Shown: in pieces, positions 18,423-26,466 of the stretch | Layout of the letters: each line of letters starts with the position of its first letter | Numbering within the stretch: the stretch's first letter is position 1 | Assembly: GCA_035358715.1 (NCBI GenBank) | Contig: DAOPPX010000006.1 | Span: forward strand, 1-64,000 | Origin: UBA8199 sp035358715 | GTDB lineage: Bacteria > Verrucomicrobiota > Verrucomicrobiia > Limisphaerales > UBA8199 | Reading direction: 5' to 3' | DNA: 64,000 nt | Notes under the pieces: generated by a model | What the model was told of the DNA's origin: nothing | Databases searched by the model: none | Seen by the model: only the letters and a program-made list of their open reading frames with translations | Made by a program: the position numbers and the translations under genes

Positions 18423-19003
18423 TACTGTTCCTTTTCTTTTGGCTTCTCTTCGGCCTCTTCTTCTTCGGGCTCGGCTTCAGTCAGGCCGGCGGCGTCAATC
18501 GTGCCGAGCGAGCCCAGGCGGCGTTGCCGCAGGGCGCCCTCGCGCTCCAGTTGCGCCTGGGCCTGCACGGTGAAGCGCGTCCACGGGATCGCCTCGAGGC
18601 GCTTGCCGGGAATCGGCTTGCCCGTCAGTTCACAGATGCCGTAGGTCTTCCTTTCTATTCGCTTGAGCGCCGCGTCAATTTCGTAAAGCGCGTCCTGATC
18701 CGCCGAAAGCAGGCTCAGGGCGAAGTCGCGGTCGAAATTGTCAGTGCCGGAATCCGCCATGTGCAGGCTGTAGCCGGCGACCTCCTGGGCGGATTCCTTG
18801 GCCAGACCATCCCTTTGGCGGGTGAGCTGGTCGCGCAATTCCAGCAAGTGGGCATAATACCTCGCCCACTGGGGTTTGACCTTCACCCCCCCGCCCCTCT
18901 TCACATCCGCGAGCGGGCGCCCGAGGATGGTTGAAGCGGTCGCCGAGCCGTGCGGCTTGCGGCGCGCTTTCGCCTTCCTGATAATCTTCTTCTTTGTGCT
19001 CAC
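18422..19003 (-). CDS. TraR/DksA-family regulator lacking zinc cysteines
   Basis: 193 residues from a GTG start. The coiled-coil region (about 45-120) contains the acidic DNFDRDFALSLLSADQDALYEIDAALKRI stretch typical of DksA-like proteins. The finger region reads YGICELTGKPIPGKRLEAIPWTRFTVQAQ, in which only one of the four zinc-binding Cys is left. The C-terminus is a Glu/Lys tail. The family binds the RNA polymerase secondary channel. Being first in an operon with rpmG and rpsR, overlapping rpmG by one base, it could tie ribosomal gene expression to growth state; this is inference. Confidence 0.85.
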   Translation of the reverse strand: MSTKKKIIRKAKARRKPHGSATASTILGRPLADVKRGGGVKVKPQWARYYAHLLELRDQLTRQRDGLAKESAQEVAGYSLHMADSGTDNFDRDFALSLLSADQDALYEIDAALKRIERKTYGICELTGKPIPGKRLEAIPWTRFTVQAQAQLEREGALRQRRLGSLGTIDAAGLTEAEPEEEEAEEKPKEKEQ

Positions 19004-19243
19004 ATCTGAAACTACTCGGTTCTATCAGATTACTATTCTTCGCTGTGCCTCACCAGAGACGTTGTTGGTCCCTTGGAGGGCAGGGAAATATAGCAGCATG
19101 AAGCAGAAACGCTATGACAATCTTCAAGAATTTGAGGGCACCCATGCGGTGGAGTGACGCGCCGGGCCAGAACAGTTGCGCGAGTCCATCCTGGCCGGCG
19201 GCCCCTTCGGCCGGCCCACGGAGGATGTGCCGGCGCTGGCCGA

Positions 19244-20146
19244 TCAATGCTTCTCCAGGCAGGCGTAAGCGTTATGGTTGTGGATGCTCTCCTGGTTCTC
19301 CGCCTCCACCTTGTACCAGGTCACGTCGGGATGGGCGTTGAGTTTGAGCGCCACGTTGCGCACCAGGTCCTCCACGAACACCGGGTTGTCGTAGGCGTGT
19401 TCCGTGACCGCCTTTTCGTCCTGCCGCTTGAGCAAGGCATACAGTTCCGAGCTGGCCGAGCTCTCGATAATGGCAATCAAGTCCTCAATCCACACCGCTT
19501 TGCGCGACCGAGCTTGCACCGTCACCTCGCTGCGCTGGTTATGGGCGCTATAGGCCGCAATGGCCTTCGAGCACGGGCAGAGAGTGGTCACGCCCGCCTT
19601 GACCGTCAGCAGAAACAGAATCTCCCCGTGGCAGACGGCGGCGTCGAACCGCGCCCGGTAGTCCATGAGGCTTTCCTTGCCGGTCACTGGGGCTCGCTTC
19701 ACCATGAAGTAAGGGAACTCGATCTCCAGATGCGAGGTCTCCGCGTGAAACTTGGCCTGCAGCGCGTAAAGGATGTCGGCGATGTTCTCGACGTGAATGA
19801 TATTGCCGTGCGCGTTGAGCACCTCGATAAACCGGCTCATGTGGGTGCCCTTAAACTCCTTGGGCAAGTCCACAAACATGCCGATGGTGGCGACGGTATT
19901 CTGCACCGAACGGGCCTTGTCCCGCACTTGGATGGGGAAGCGCAGTCCTCGCACGCCCACCTTGTCAATGCGCAATTCGCGGTGGTCCCGCTCGCTTTGC
20001 CTGTCCTGCAACGGGGCCGGCGGCGCCGCCGCCGGTCGGCTGCGCGCCAGTCCTCCGCGGCGCGGTTTGAGCGGCTGCCGGCTCGCCCCGGCCGTCGCGG
20101 GACGGCGGCGTGCGCGGGCAGGTCCATTCTCGCTCGGCTTGAACAT
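19244..20146 (-). CDS. folE2: GTP cyclohydrolase I type 2 (FolE2)
   Basis: 300 residues if started at ATG 20146. The conserved part begins at RIDKVGVRGLRFPIQV. The metal-site region VTTLCPCSKAI and the following HNQRS are intact, as is the ending WYKVEAENQESIHNHNAYA. It converts GTP to dihydroneopterin triphosphate, the first step of folate (and queuosine precursor) synthesis, using metals other than zinc. The first 45 residues are a Pro/Arg/Ala-rich extension unusual for the family; a TTG at 20011 would give MQDRQSERDHREL, much closer to typical starts. Diverges from the exonuclease-family gene at 20246. Confidence 0.9.
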   Translation of the reverse strand: MFKPSENGPARARRRPATAGASRQPLKPRRGGLARSRPAAAPPAPLQDRQSERDHRELRIDKVGVRGLRFPIQVRDKARSVQNTVATIGMFVDLPKEFKGTHMSRFIEVLNAHGNIIHVENIADILYALQAKFHAETSHLEIEFPYFMVKRAPVTGKESLMDYRARFDAAVCHGEILFLLTVKAGVTTLCPCSKAIAAYSAHNQRSEVTVQARSRKAVWIEDLIAIIESSASSELYALLKRQDEKAVTEHAYDNPVFVEDLVRNVALKLNAHPDVTWYKVEAENQESIHNHNAYACLEKH

Positions 20147-20203
20147 GCAGGCAACGTAGCAGGTAACGGGTGCTTTGCAAAAGGATTCACCCCAAAATCC
20201 CCT

Positions 20204-20232
20204 TTGACTTGCGCCCCGCCGCCACTTATCAC
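20204..20232 (+). promoter_or_regulatory. Sigma-70-type promoter for the EEP-family gene
   Basis: TTGACT (20204-20209), a 17-nt spacer, TATCAC (20227-20232). Transcription should start about 7 nt before ATG 20246, leaving almost no leader and no ribosome-binding site. Confidence 0.5.
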
Positions 20233-20245
20233 CCTTGTCCTGATT

Positions 20246-21172
20246 ATGTTTGTACGCCTTTGCCGCTTTGCGATTCCCCTGCTGGCCTTGCTGTTGGGCG
20301 CCCCCGGCGCGGAAGCCGAGACCTTCCGGGTCGTCACCTACAACGTGGAAAACTACCTCGACGAAGCGACGGACACCCGCTTCGTCAAGGCCGCCGACGC
20401 CAGGGCCAAAGTCCGCGAGAGCATCCGCGTCCTCAAGCCCGATGTTCTCGCCCTGGAAGAAATGGGAAGCACCAACGCGCTGTTGGAACTGCGCGACTCC
20501 CTCAAGGCCGAAGGGCTCGATCTGCCTTATTGGGAACATGTCGCCGGGTTCGACACCAACATCTTCGTGGCCGTCCTGAGCCGGTTTCCGTTCGCCGCCC
20601 GCCGCCCGCACACGAAAGACAGCTTCCTGCTGAACGGGCGCCGCTACCGCGTCGGCCGCGGCTTCGCCGAAGTGGATATACAGGTCAACCCGAATTACTC
20701 CTTCACCCTCATCGCCGCGCACCTCAAGTCCAAGCGCACCGTCGCCGACGCCGACGAAGCGGAGCTGCGCCTGGAAGAAGCCAAGCTGCTGCGCGAGAAG
20801 ATAGACGCCCGCTTCGCCGCTGATCCCGGCGCCAACCTCGTGGTTCTGGGGGATTTCAACGACACGAAGGATTCCCCTTCCACCAGGGCGGTGATCGGCC
20901 GGGGCAGGCATAAGCTGGTGGACACGCGCCCCGCCGAGCGCAACGGCGACAACACGCCCAGTTCAAACCCGGCGTGGGACCCGCGCAACGTCACCTGGAC
21001 GCATTACTACGGCAAGGAAGACAGCTATAGCCGTATTGATTTCCTCCTCATCAGCCCCGGCCTCGCCCGCGAATGGGTCGCCAAAGAGACCTACATCCTC
21101 ACCCTGCCCAACTGGGGCGTCGGCTCCGATCACAGGCCCATCATGGCCACCTTCGAGGCGGCCGACAGGTAG
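20246..21172 (+). CDS. Secreted endonuclease/exonuclease/phosphatase family protein
   Basis: 308 residues with a signal peptide (LCRFAIPLLALLLGAPGAEA). EEP motifs are complete: VVTYNVENYLDE, the metal Glu in VLALEEMG, HLKSKR, LGDFNDT, RIDFLLIS and the closing GSDHRPI. It should be a metal-dependent phosphodiesterase or nuclease acting outside the cytoplasm, for example on extracellular DNA or a phosphorylated lipid or sugar. The start is set by the signal peptide; the long open frame upstream is antisense to folE2. Neighbours give no pathway clue. Confidence 0.85.
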   Translation: MFVRLCRFAIPLLALLLGAPGAEAETFRVVTYNVENYLDEATDTRFVKAADARAKVRESIRVLKPDVLALEEMGSTNALLELRDSLKAEGLDLPYWEHVAGFDTNIFVAVLSRFPFAARRPHTKDSFLLNGRRYRVGRGFAEVDIQVNPNYSFTLIAAHLKSKRTVADADEAELRLEEAKLLREKIDARFAADPGANLVVLGDFNDTKDSPSTRAVIGRGRHKLVDTRPAERNGDNTPSSNPAWDPRNVTWTHYYGKEDSYSRIDFLLISPGLAREWVAKETYILTLPNWGVGSDHRPIMATFEAADR

Positions 21173-21351
21173 TGCGCGGGCCTCGGGGCGCCGCCTGCCA
21201 GTTGAGCCAGGCGGGGGCCACGTGGCGGCTCTCCTCTGGCGCTGCGGAGCCGCCCATGCAACAAACCCGTCCAGGAACGAACTTCGCGGCGGAGCCCGCT
21301 GTGCGTCGCCCCCAACCCTGGGGCCGCTCCGCAAGGCGACTGGCTGGGTGC

Positions 21352-21381
21352 TTGCATCCCGCAAGCCTTACCTGCTAGAGT
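21352..21381 (+). promoter_or_regulatory. gdhA: Possible promoter for gdhA
   Basis: TTGCAT, an 18-nt spacer and TAGAGT, ending about 46 nt before ATG 21428. The -35 match is weak. Confidence 0.3.
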
Positions 21382-21427
21382 GCCCGCTGCCGATGAGGCC
21401 GACCGGCAACAACTCAGATGAACATAC

Positions 21428-22768
21428 ATGAATAATTATATTGCAGAGGTCCTGGATGTGGTCGCGCGCCGCAACGCCGGCGAGCCGGAATTTCTTCAAG
21501 CGGTGCGGGAGGTGTTGGAGTCACTCGGGCCGGTGGTGGAACGGCATCCCAAGTATCGCGAAGCGCAGATCCTGGAGCGGATTGTCGAGCCGGAGCGACA
21601 GATCATCTTCCGCGTTCCCTGGCAGGATGACGCCGGCCGCATGCAGGTCAACCGCGGGTTCCGGGTGCAATACAACAGCGCCCTGGGACCGTACAAGGGC
21701 GGGCTGCGCTTTCACCCCAGCGTCAACCTCGGCATCCTCAAGTTCCTTGGCTTCGAGCAGATTTTCAAGAACTCGCTCACCACGCTGCCCATGGGCGGCG
21801 CCAAGGGCGGCTCCGACTTCAACCCCAAGGGCAAGTCGGCCAACGAGGTGATGCGCTTTTGCCAGAGCTTCATGAACGAACTGTTTCGGCATATCGGGCC
21901 GGACACGGACGTTCCCGCCGGCGACATCGGCGTGGGCGGGCGCGAGATTGGCTGCCTGTTTGGCCAGTACAAGCGGCTCAAGTGCCAGTTCACCGGCGTG
22001 CTCACAGGCAAGGGCCTGAACTGGGGGGGGTCGCTGGTCCGCCCGGAGGCCACCGGCTACGGCGCGGTCTATTTCGCCGAGGAAATGCTCAAGACCCGAA
22101 AGGAATCGCTCGCGGGCAAGGTCTGCACTGTTTCCGGCTCGGGCAACGTCGCGCAGTACACAGTCGAGAAGCTCCTCCAATGCGGCGCCAAGCCGGTCAC
22201 GCTGTCCGACTCGGACGGCTCCATTCACGACCCGGCGGGGATCAACACGGAGAAGCTGGCCTGGGTGCTGGACCTCAAGAACGTCCGCCGCGGCCGCATC
22301 AAGGAATACGCGCAGAAGTTCGGCGCCAGGTTCATGCCCGGGGAGCGGCCCTGGGCGGTCCCCTGCGACTGCGCCTTCCCGAGCGCGACCGAGAATGAGA
22401 TCACCGGCGAGGACGCCAAGACCCTGCTCAAGAACGGCTGCAAGCTCGTGTCCGAGGGCGCGAATATGCCCTCCGCGCCCGACGCCATTGACGTTTATCT
22501 GCAGGCCGGCATTCTTTACGGCCCGGGCAAGGCCGCCAACGCGGGCGGCGTCGCCACCTCCGGCCTGGAGATGACGCAGAACTCCATGCGGCTGGGCTGG
22601 AACCGCGAGGAAGTGGACCAGCGCCTGCATCGCATCATGGTGGACATCCATAACAACTGCCGCACGACGGCCGAGGATTACGGCGTGCCCGGCAACTACG
22701 TCATGGGCGCCAACATCGCCGGCTTCGTCAAGGTCGCCGACGCGATGCTGGACCAGGGATTGGTTTAG
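21428..22768 (+). CDS. gdhA: Glutamate dehydrogenase (NADP-type, hexameric)
   Basis: 446 residues, the usual length for small GDH. It has the substrate-binding region GPYKGGLRFHPSVNLGILKFLGFEQ, the catalytic Lys in PMGGAKGGSDFNPKG, DVPAGDIGVGGREIG, and the Rossmann segment VSGSGNVAQYTVEKLLQ. The subfamily look (KGLNWGGSLVRPEATGYG) is of the NADP-dependent biosynthetic enzymes (EC 1.4.1.4), which make glutamate from 2-oxoglutarate and ammonium. The cofactor is inferred from similarity, not tested. The next gene follows after 39 nt on the same strand. Confidence 0.95.
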   Translation: MNNYIAEVLDVVARRNAGEPEFLQAVREVLESLGPVVERHPKYREAQILERIVEPERQIIFRVPWQDDAGRMQVNRGFRVQYNSALGPYKGGLRFHPSVNLGILKFLGFEQIFKNSLTTLPMGGAKGGSDFNPKGKSANEVMRFCQSFMNELFRHIGPDTDVPAGDIGVGGREIGCLFGQYKRLKCQFTGVLTGKGLNWGGSLVRPEATGYGAVYFAEEMLKTRKESLAGKVCTVSGSGNVAQYTVEKLLQCGAKPVTLSDSDGSIHDPAGINTEKLAWVLDLKNVRRGRIKEYAQKFGARFMPGERPWAVPCDCAFPSATENEITGEDAKTLLKNGCKLVSEGANMPSAPDAIDVYLQAGILYGPGKAANAGGVATSGLEMTQNSMRLGWNREEVDQRLHRIMVDIHNNCRTTAEDYGVPGNYVMGANIAGFVKVADAMLDQGLV

Positions 22769-22807
22769 CGCCGCGCCGGCCTCCGCCCGGAAGGCCGGCC
22801 GCCGACT

Positions 22808-25366
22808 ATGCACCATCAACCGCCAGCCACGACCGGCCTGCCGGGGCTGGACGCGGTGCTGAGCGGCATCGAGCCGGGCGACAACATCGTCTGGGAGGTG
22901 GACGCGATCGGCGATTACCAGGAATTCGTGTCGCCGTACGCGGCGGCGGCGCAGGCGGCGGGCCGCCGGCTGGTCTATTTCCGGTTTGCCGATCACCCCC
23001 CGCTGCTGGCGCCGGGAGCCGGCGTCGAGCAGCACGACCTGGACCCCGCGCGCGGCTTCGAGGCGTTTGTGCGCGGCGTCCATGCCGCGATCGAAGCCGC
23101 CGGGCGGGGCACGCTGTATGTGTTCGACTGCCTGTCGCACCTGGCCGAGAAGTGGGGCTCGGACCAGAGCCTGGGCAACTTCTTTCAGCTCACCTGCCCG
23201 CGGCTGGCGGTCCTGGAGACGGTGACCTACTTTGGCATCTACCGCGACCGGCACTCGGCCTACGCGGTCGAGCCGATCCGCGGCACGACGCAGTTCATGC
23301 TTGATGTGTTCCGCCTGGAGGGGCGCCTTTACATCCGGCCGGTCAAGGTCCAATACCGGTCGCTCAACGTCATGAACACGCTGCACGTGCGCAGCGCCGA
23401 CCAGTTCCGGCCGGTCAAGGAGAGCGCCGTGCTGGCGCCCATCCTCTCGCACACACAATGGCCGCGCCTCCAGGGCGACCAGCGGGTGGGCCATTGGCGG
23501 CAGCTTTTCCGCGAGGCGGAAATGGTGGCCGAGGACTGCCGCGCGAGCCGCTGCGCCCCGGAGCGGCTGGCGGACACGCTGCGGCGGGTGCGCTGGGCGC
23601 TGCGCGTGCATCGCTCCGGCATCGCCGGGCTGGTGGAGCGCTTCCTGAAGCTGGAGGACTTCCTGGCGCTCCGCGACCGCATGATTGGCATCGGCTCGGT
23701 GGGCGGCAAAACCCTCGGGATGCTCGTGGCCCGCGCGATTATCCGCGAGCGCGATCCGGACCTGGCCAGCCGGCTGGAGGCGCACGACTCGTTCTTTGTG
23801 GGGGCCGAGGTGTTTATTACCTACCTGGTGCAGAACGACGTGTGGTGGCTGCGCGAGCAGCAGAAGAAGCCCGAGTCTTTCCTCAAGGGGCTGGAGGAAG
23901 GCCGCCGGCGCATCCTGGACGGACAGTTCCCGGTGGGCATCCTTGAGCAGTTTCAGGGCATGTTGGATTACTTTGGCGAATCGCCCTACATCGTGCGCTC
24001 CAGCTCCATTCTTGAAGATGCCCGCGGCAACGCGTTCTCCGGCAAGTACGAGAGCGTGTTCGTCGCCAACCGGGGCTCGCGGGAACAGCGCCGGCAGGGG
24101 TTGCTGGATGCCGTGCGCCGCGTTTACGCGAGCGTGCTCGATGAAGAGGCGCTGCTCTACCGCCAGCGCCGGGGGCTTATGGAGAGCGAAGAGCGCATGG
24201 CCCTGCTGATCATGCGCGTGAGCGGCGCGCCCAACGGCCGCTACTACTACCCCCAAGCCGCCGGCGTCGGCCTCTCCTTCAACCCGTTTGCCTGGCACAA
24301 GGATATTGATCCGCAGGCCGGCGTCTTGCGGCTGGTGTTCGGCCTGGGCACCCGGGCGGTGGACCGCAGCGACGACGATTACACGCGGCTGGTGGCGCTC
24401 AACGCGCCCGCGCGCCGGCCGGAGGCCGACTTTGACGACGTGCGCGAGCACTCGCAGCGCCGCATGGATTGCCTGGACTTGCAGGCGGACAAGTTTGTGT
24501 CGCTACCGTTCGAGGATGTGATCGAAGAGGGGGCGGATTTCCCTCTGGACCTTTACCTGACCCGCGCCGCGCGAGATTACCCGCTCATCACGTTCGACCG
24601 CCTGCTCCGGGAAACGCCCGTGGCGCGCGACCTGCGCCGGATGCTGGAGATTCTGGAGTCGGTCTATGAGCACCCGGTGGACATCGAGTTCACGCTGAAC
24701 TTCCTCGGCGACGGCTCGTATCGGATTCACCTGCTGCAATGCCGCACGTTTCAGATCCGGCGCCAAGCCAGCGCCAGGGCGCCCCACGTGCAGGCGGCGC
24801 ATGCCCCCCTGCTGGCCGCGCATGGCGCGGTCATCGGCGTGTCCCGCGAGCAGCCTCTCAGCCGGATTGTCTATATTGTCACCGACAAATACGCGGCCCT
24901 GCCCGAGCGGGACCGCTATGCGGTCGCCCGCCTCATCGGCCGGCTCACCCGGCTGCATCCGGCCGGGGACCGCGGTTTGATGCTGATCGGGCCCGGCCGC
25001 TGGGGCACGCACAGCCCGTCGCTGGGCATCCCGGTCTCGTTCACCGAAATCAGCCGCGCCTCCGTCGTGTGCGAGGTCGTGGCGATGCACGAAAGCCTCA
25101 TCCCGGACGTGTCGCTCGGCACGCACTTCTTCAACGACGTGGTCGAGCACGACATGCTTTACGTGGCCTACTTCCCAAAGAAGGCTGGCAACAGCATTGA
25201 CGACGTATGGTTTCGCTCGGCGCCCAACCGGCTGCCGGAGCTCGACAGCGGCGCGACCCGCCTGGCCGAGGTGGTCAGGGTGATTGACTGCGGCGACGCC
25301 GCCCAACGTGTCTGGCTCTGGGCCGACACAACCGAGCAGGAAGCGCTGGTGTTCATCAGGCCCTGA
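22808..25366 (+). CDS. Degenerate KaiC-like domain fused to a PEP-synthase-type ATP-grasp domain
   Basis: 852 residues. The N-terminus reads TGLPGLDAVLSGIEPGDNIVWEVD, the opening of KaiC/RecA-like ATPases, but the Walker A loop is replaced (no G-x4-GK-T/S). The core fold continues to about residue 200 (LVYFRFAD, LYVFDCLSHLAE). From about 290 to 660 it has the ATP-binding half of pyruvate phosphate dikinase/PEP synthase (IVRSSSILEDARGNAFSGKYESVF; AAGVGLSFNPF; EFTLN). The swivelling phosphohistidine domain and PEP/pyruvate barrel are absent, so it cannot be a normal PEP synthase. The final 200 residues are unassigned. A phosphotransfer or regulatory role is possible; gdhA lies directly upstream. 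Confidence 0.75.
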   Translation: MHHQPPATTGLPGLDAVLSGIEPGDNIVWEVDAIGDYQEFVSPYAAAAQAAGRRLVYFRFADHPPLLAPGAGVEQHDLDPARGFEAFVRGVHAAIEAAGRGTLYVFDCLSHLAEKWGSDQSLGNFFQLTCPRLAVLETVTYFGIYRDRHSAYAVEPIRGTTQFMLDVFRLEGRLYIRPVKVQYRSLNVMNTLHVRSADQFRPVKESAVLAPILSHTQWPRLQGDQRVGHWRQLFREAEMVAEDCRASRCAPERLADTLRRVRWALRVHRSGIAGLVERFLKLEDFLALRDRMIGIGSVGGKTLGMLVARAIIRERDPDLASRLEAHDSFFVGAEVFITYLVQNDVWWLREQQKKPESFLKGLEEGRRRILDGQFPVGILEQFQGMLDYFGESPYIVRSSSILEDARGNAFSGKYESVFVANRGSREQRRQGLLDAVRRVYASVLDEEALLYRQRRGLMESEERMALLIMRVSGAPNGRYYYPQAAGVGLSFNPFAWHKDIDPQAGVLRLVFGLGTRAVDRSDDDYTRLVALNAPARRPEADFDDVREHSQRRMDCLDLQADKFVSLPFEDVIEEGADFPLDLYLTRAARDYPLITFDRLLRETPVARDLRRMLEILESVYEHPVDIEFTLNFLGDGSYRIHLLQCRTFQIRRQASARAPHVQAAHAPLLAAHGAVIGVSREQPLSRIVYIVTDKYAALPERDRYAVARLIGRLTRLHPAGDRGLMLIGPGRWGTHSPSLGIPVSFTEISRASVVCEVVAMHESLIPDVSLGTHFFNDVVEHDMLYVAYFPKKAGNSIDDVWFRSAPNRLPELDSGATRLAEVVRVIDCGDAAQRVWLWADTTEQEALVFIRP

Positions 25367-25513
25367 CCACCTCACGTCGTTTCCAACGCCTCAGGATGTC
25401 TGTGCCTGCTCGCTGCCGAATTGGAAGGAAGGCGAGGTGAGGCCCTTTCGAGCGGGTGTCGAGCGTGTCGGTTGCCGCTAATCACACGGCGGCAGCAGCG
25501 CCGCGGCGGCCAG

Positions 25514-25578
25514 GGGCGCATCTCGGTTTTGGAGCGGTGTTTGCCAGGAAAACACCGCTCAAGAACTGAGATGCGCCC
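25514..25578. repeat. 65-bp palindromic element
   Basis: Two perfect 11-bp arms, GGGCGCATCTC (25514-25524) with 25568-25578 and GAGCGGTGTTT (25532-25542) with 25550-25560, around a 7-nt loop. The 7 nt between the arms pair as well except for one mismatch and two G-T pairs. The whole folds as a 29-position hairpin. There is no T-tract, so it is not an obvious terminator; it looks like a dispersed palindromic repeat. Confidence 0.85.
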
Positions 25579-25756
25579 AAACGCAGCCCCGTTTTGGCCG
25601 CAATGCCGGCCGCCGCGTCGCGCGGGTGCCTGGGAGGCAGTTCTTGCAGGCTGTGGTGGGCGAAAAGGGAGAGTGCCCGCGCGGGCTTTGGCTGCGGCGA
25701 GCTTGACGTGACCTTCGGGCGAGTCGAATCTGCCTGCATGGAAATGTCCCGCCGCC

Positions 25757-25885
25757 ACAGGGGTGCCGATTCTGGGCCAGGCGAGCTGGGATCTGTGCTG
25801 GCTGCTGGATCGCGGTTACGGCATCTGTTCGGCGACGGAGCTGGTTGGCGGCCGTTGCCATCTGGGCCGGCGGTGGTGAGACTTT
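25757..25885 (+). pseudogene. Fragment of a DUF434-like gene
   Basis: One frame reads VPILGQASWDLCWLLDRGYG, then ICSATELVGGRCHLGRRW and a stop. The pattern DL-x-WLL-x-RGY ... ELVG-x-R-x-x-L is that of DUF434 proteins. Only about 40 residues remain, without a start codon or the rest of the domain, so this is a remnant. The match is from memory of the family pattern. Confidence 0.4.
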
Positions 25886-25941
25886 TTGTGTAAGGGAGCC
25901 GTGGCTCCGGCTACCAATACCAGTGGAACGGAATATTTGAG

Positions 25942-26466
25942 ATGCCGGACGAGAATTTAGAGGCTCTGTTCAAGAGCTGGCTGCAGGCGTATGGCGGCGC
26001 GGTGCTGAAGGTGGCGCGCGCCTACACGCTGACGGCGGAGGAGTGCGAGGACCTGGCGCAGGAAATCCTGCTTCAGCTCTGGCGCTCGCTGCCGCGGTTT
26101 GCGGGGCGGGCCGGCGCGTCTACGTGGGTTTATCGCGTGGCGCTCAACACCGCGCTGGGGTGGCATCGCAAGGAGGGCCGCCGCCGGGCGCGTCAGCAAC
26201 CACTTGTCGAACCGGAGGAAGCGCCCTTGCCCGGGCCTGACAGCGCCGAGCAACTTCACCAGCGCGAGGTGGTTGAACGGCTGTATGCGGCGATCCGCCA
26301 GTTGCCGAAGGCCGAGGCGGCGCTGGTGCTGCTTTATCTAGAGGATCTGAGCTATCGCGAGATCGCGTCGGTGCTGGGCATTTCCGAAAACAACGTGGGG
26401 GTGAAGTTGACACGCGCGAGAAGAGCTTTGGGCGAACTTATGAAAGAGGTGGCGCATGAATTCTGA
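25942..26466 (+). CDS. ECF-type RNA polymerase sigma factor
   Basis: 174 residues. Region 2 at about 8-75 includes AEECEDLAQEILLQLWRSLPRF and ASTWVYRVALNTALGW. Region 4 at about 115-170 includes LPKAEAALVLLYLEDLSYREIASVLGISENNVGVKLTRARRAL. Length and layout are standard for an ECF factor. The stop codon lies inside the next gene (11-nt overlap), so the two are co-translated. By analogy with ECF operons the second gene should be its regulator; here that gene is a membrane protein with a beta-lactamase-like domain. Confidence 0.92.
   Translation: MPDENLEALFKSWLQAYGGAVLKVARAYTLTAEECEDLAQEILLQLWRSLPRFAGRAGASTWVYRVALNTALGWHRKEGRRRARQQPLVEPEEAPLPGPDSAEQLHQREVVERLYAAIRQLPKAEAALVLLYLEDLSYREIASVLGISENNVGVKLTRARRALGELMKEVAHEF

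Larger units (their letters stand above)
25367..25941. other. Intergenic region with palindrome and gene debris
   Basis: No intact gene. It holds a 65-bp near-perfect palindrome and, further on, a short DUF434-like coding fragment, both listed separately. The arrangement suggests a site of past insertion and decay before the sigma-factor gene. Confidence 0.6.

Noticed and set aside
19154..20245. Long N-terminal extension of the EEP-family protein
   Set aside because: It runs antisense through folE2, and a signal peptide begins exactly at ATG 20246.
21521..24451. 976-codon open frame on the minus strand
   Set aside because: It is antisense to gdhA and the ATP-grasp gene, both with clear family motifs. 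High GC leaves opposite frames open; the translation is Arg/His/Pro/Ala-rich with no motif.
25594..25893. 99-codon frame between the palindrome and the sigma gene
   Set aside because: No ribosome-binding site or motif; it reads through debris in a frame different from the DUF434-like fragment.
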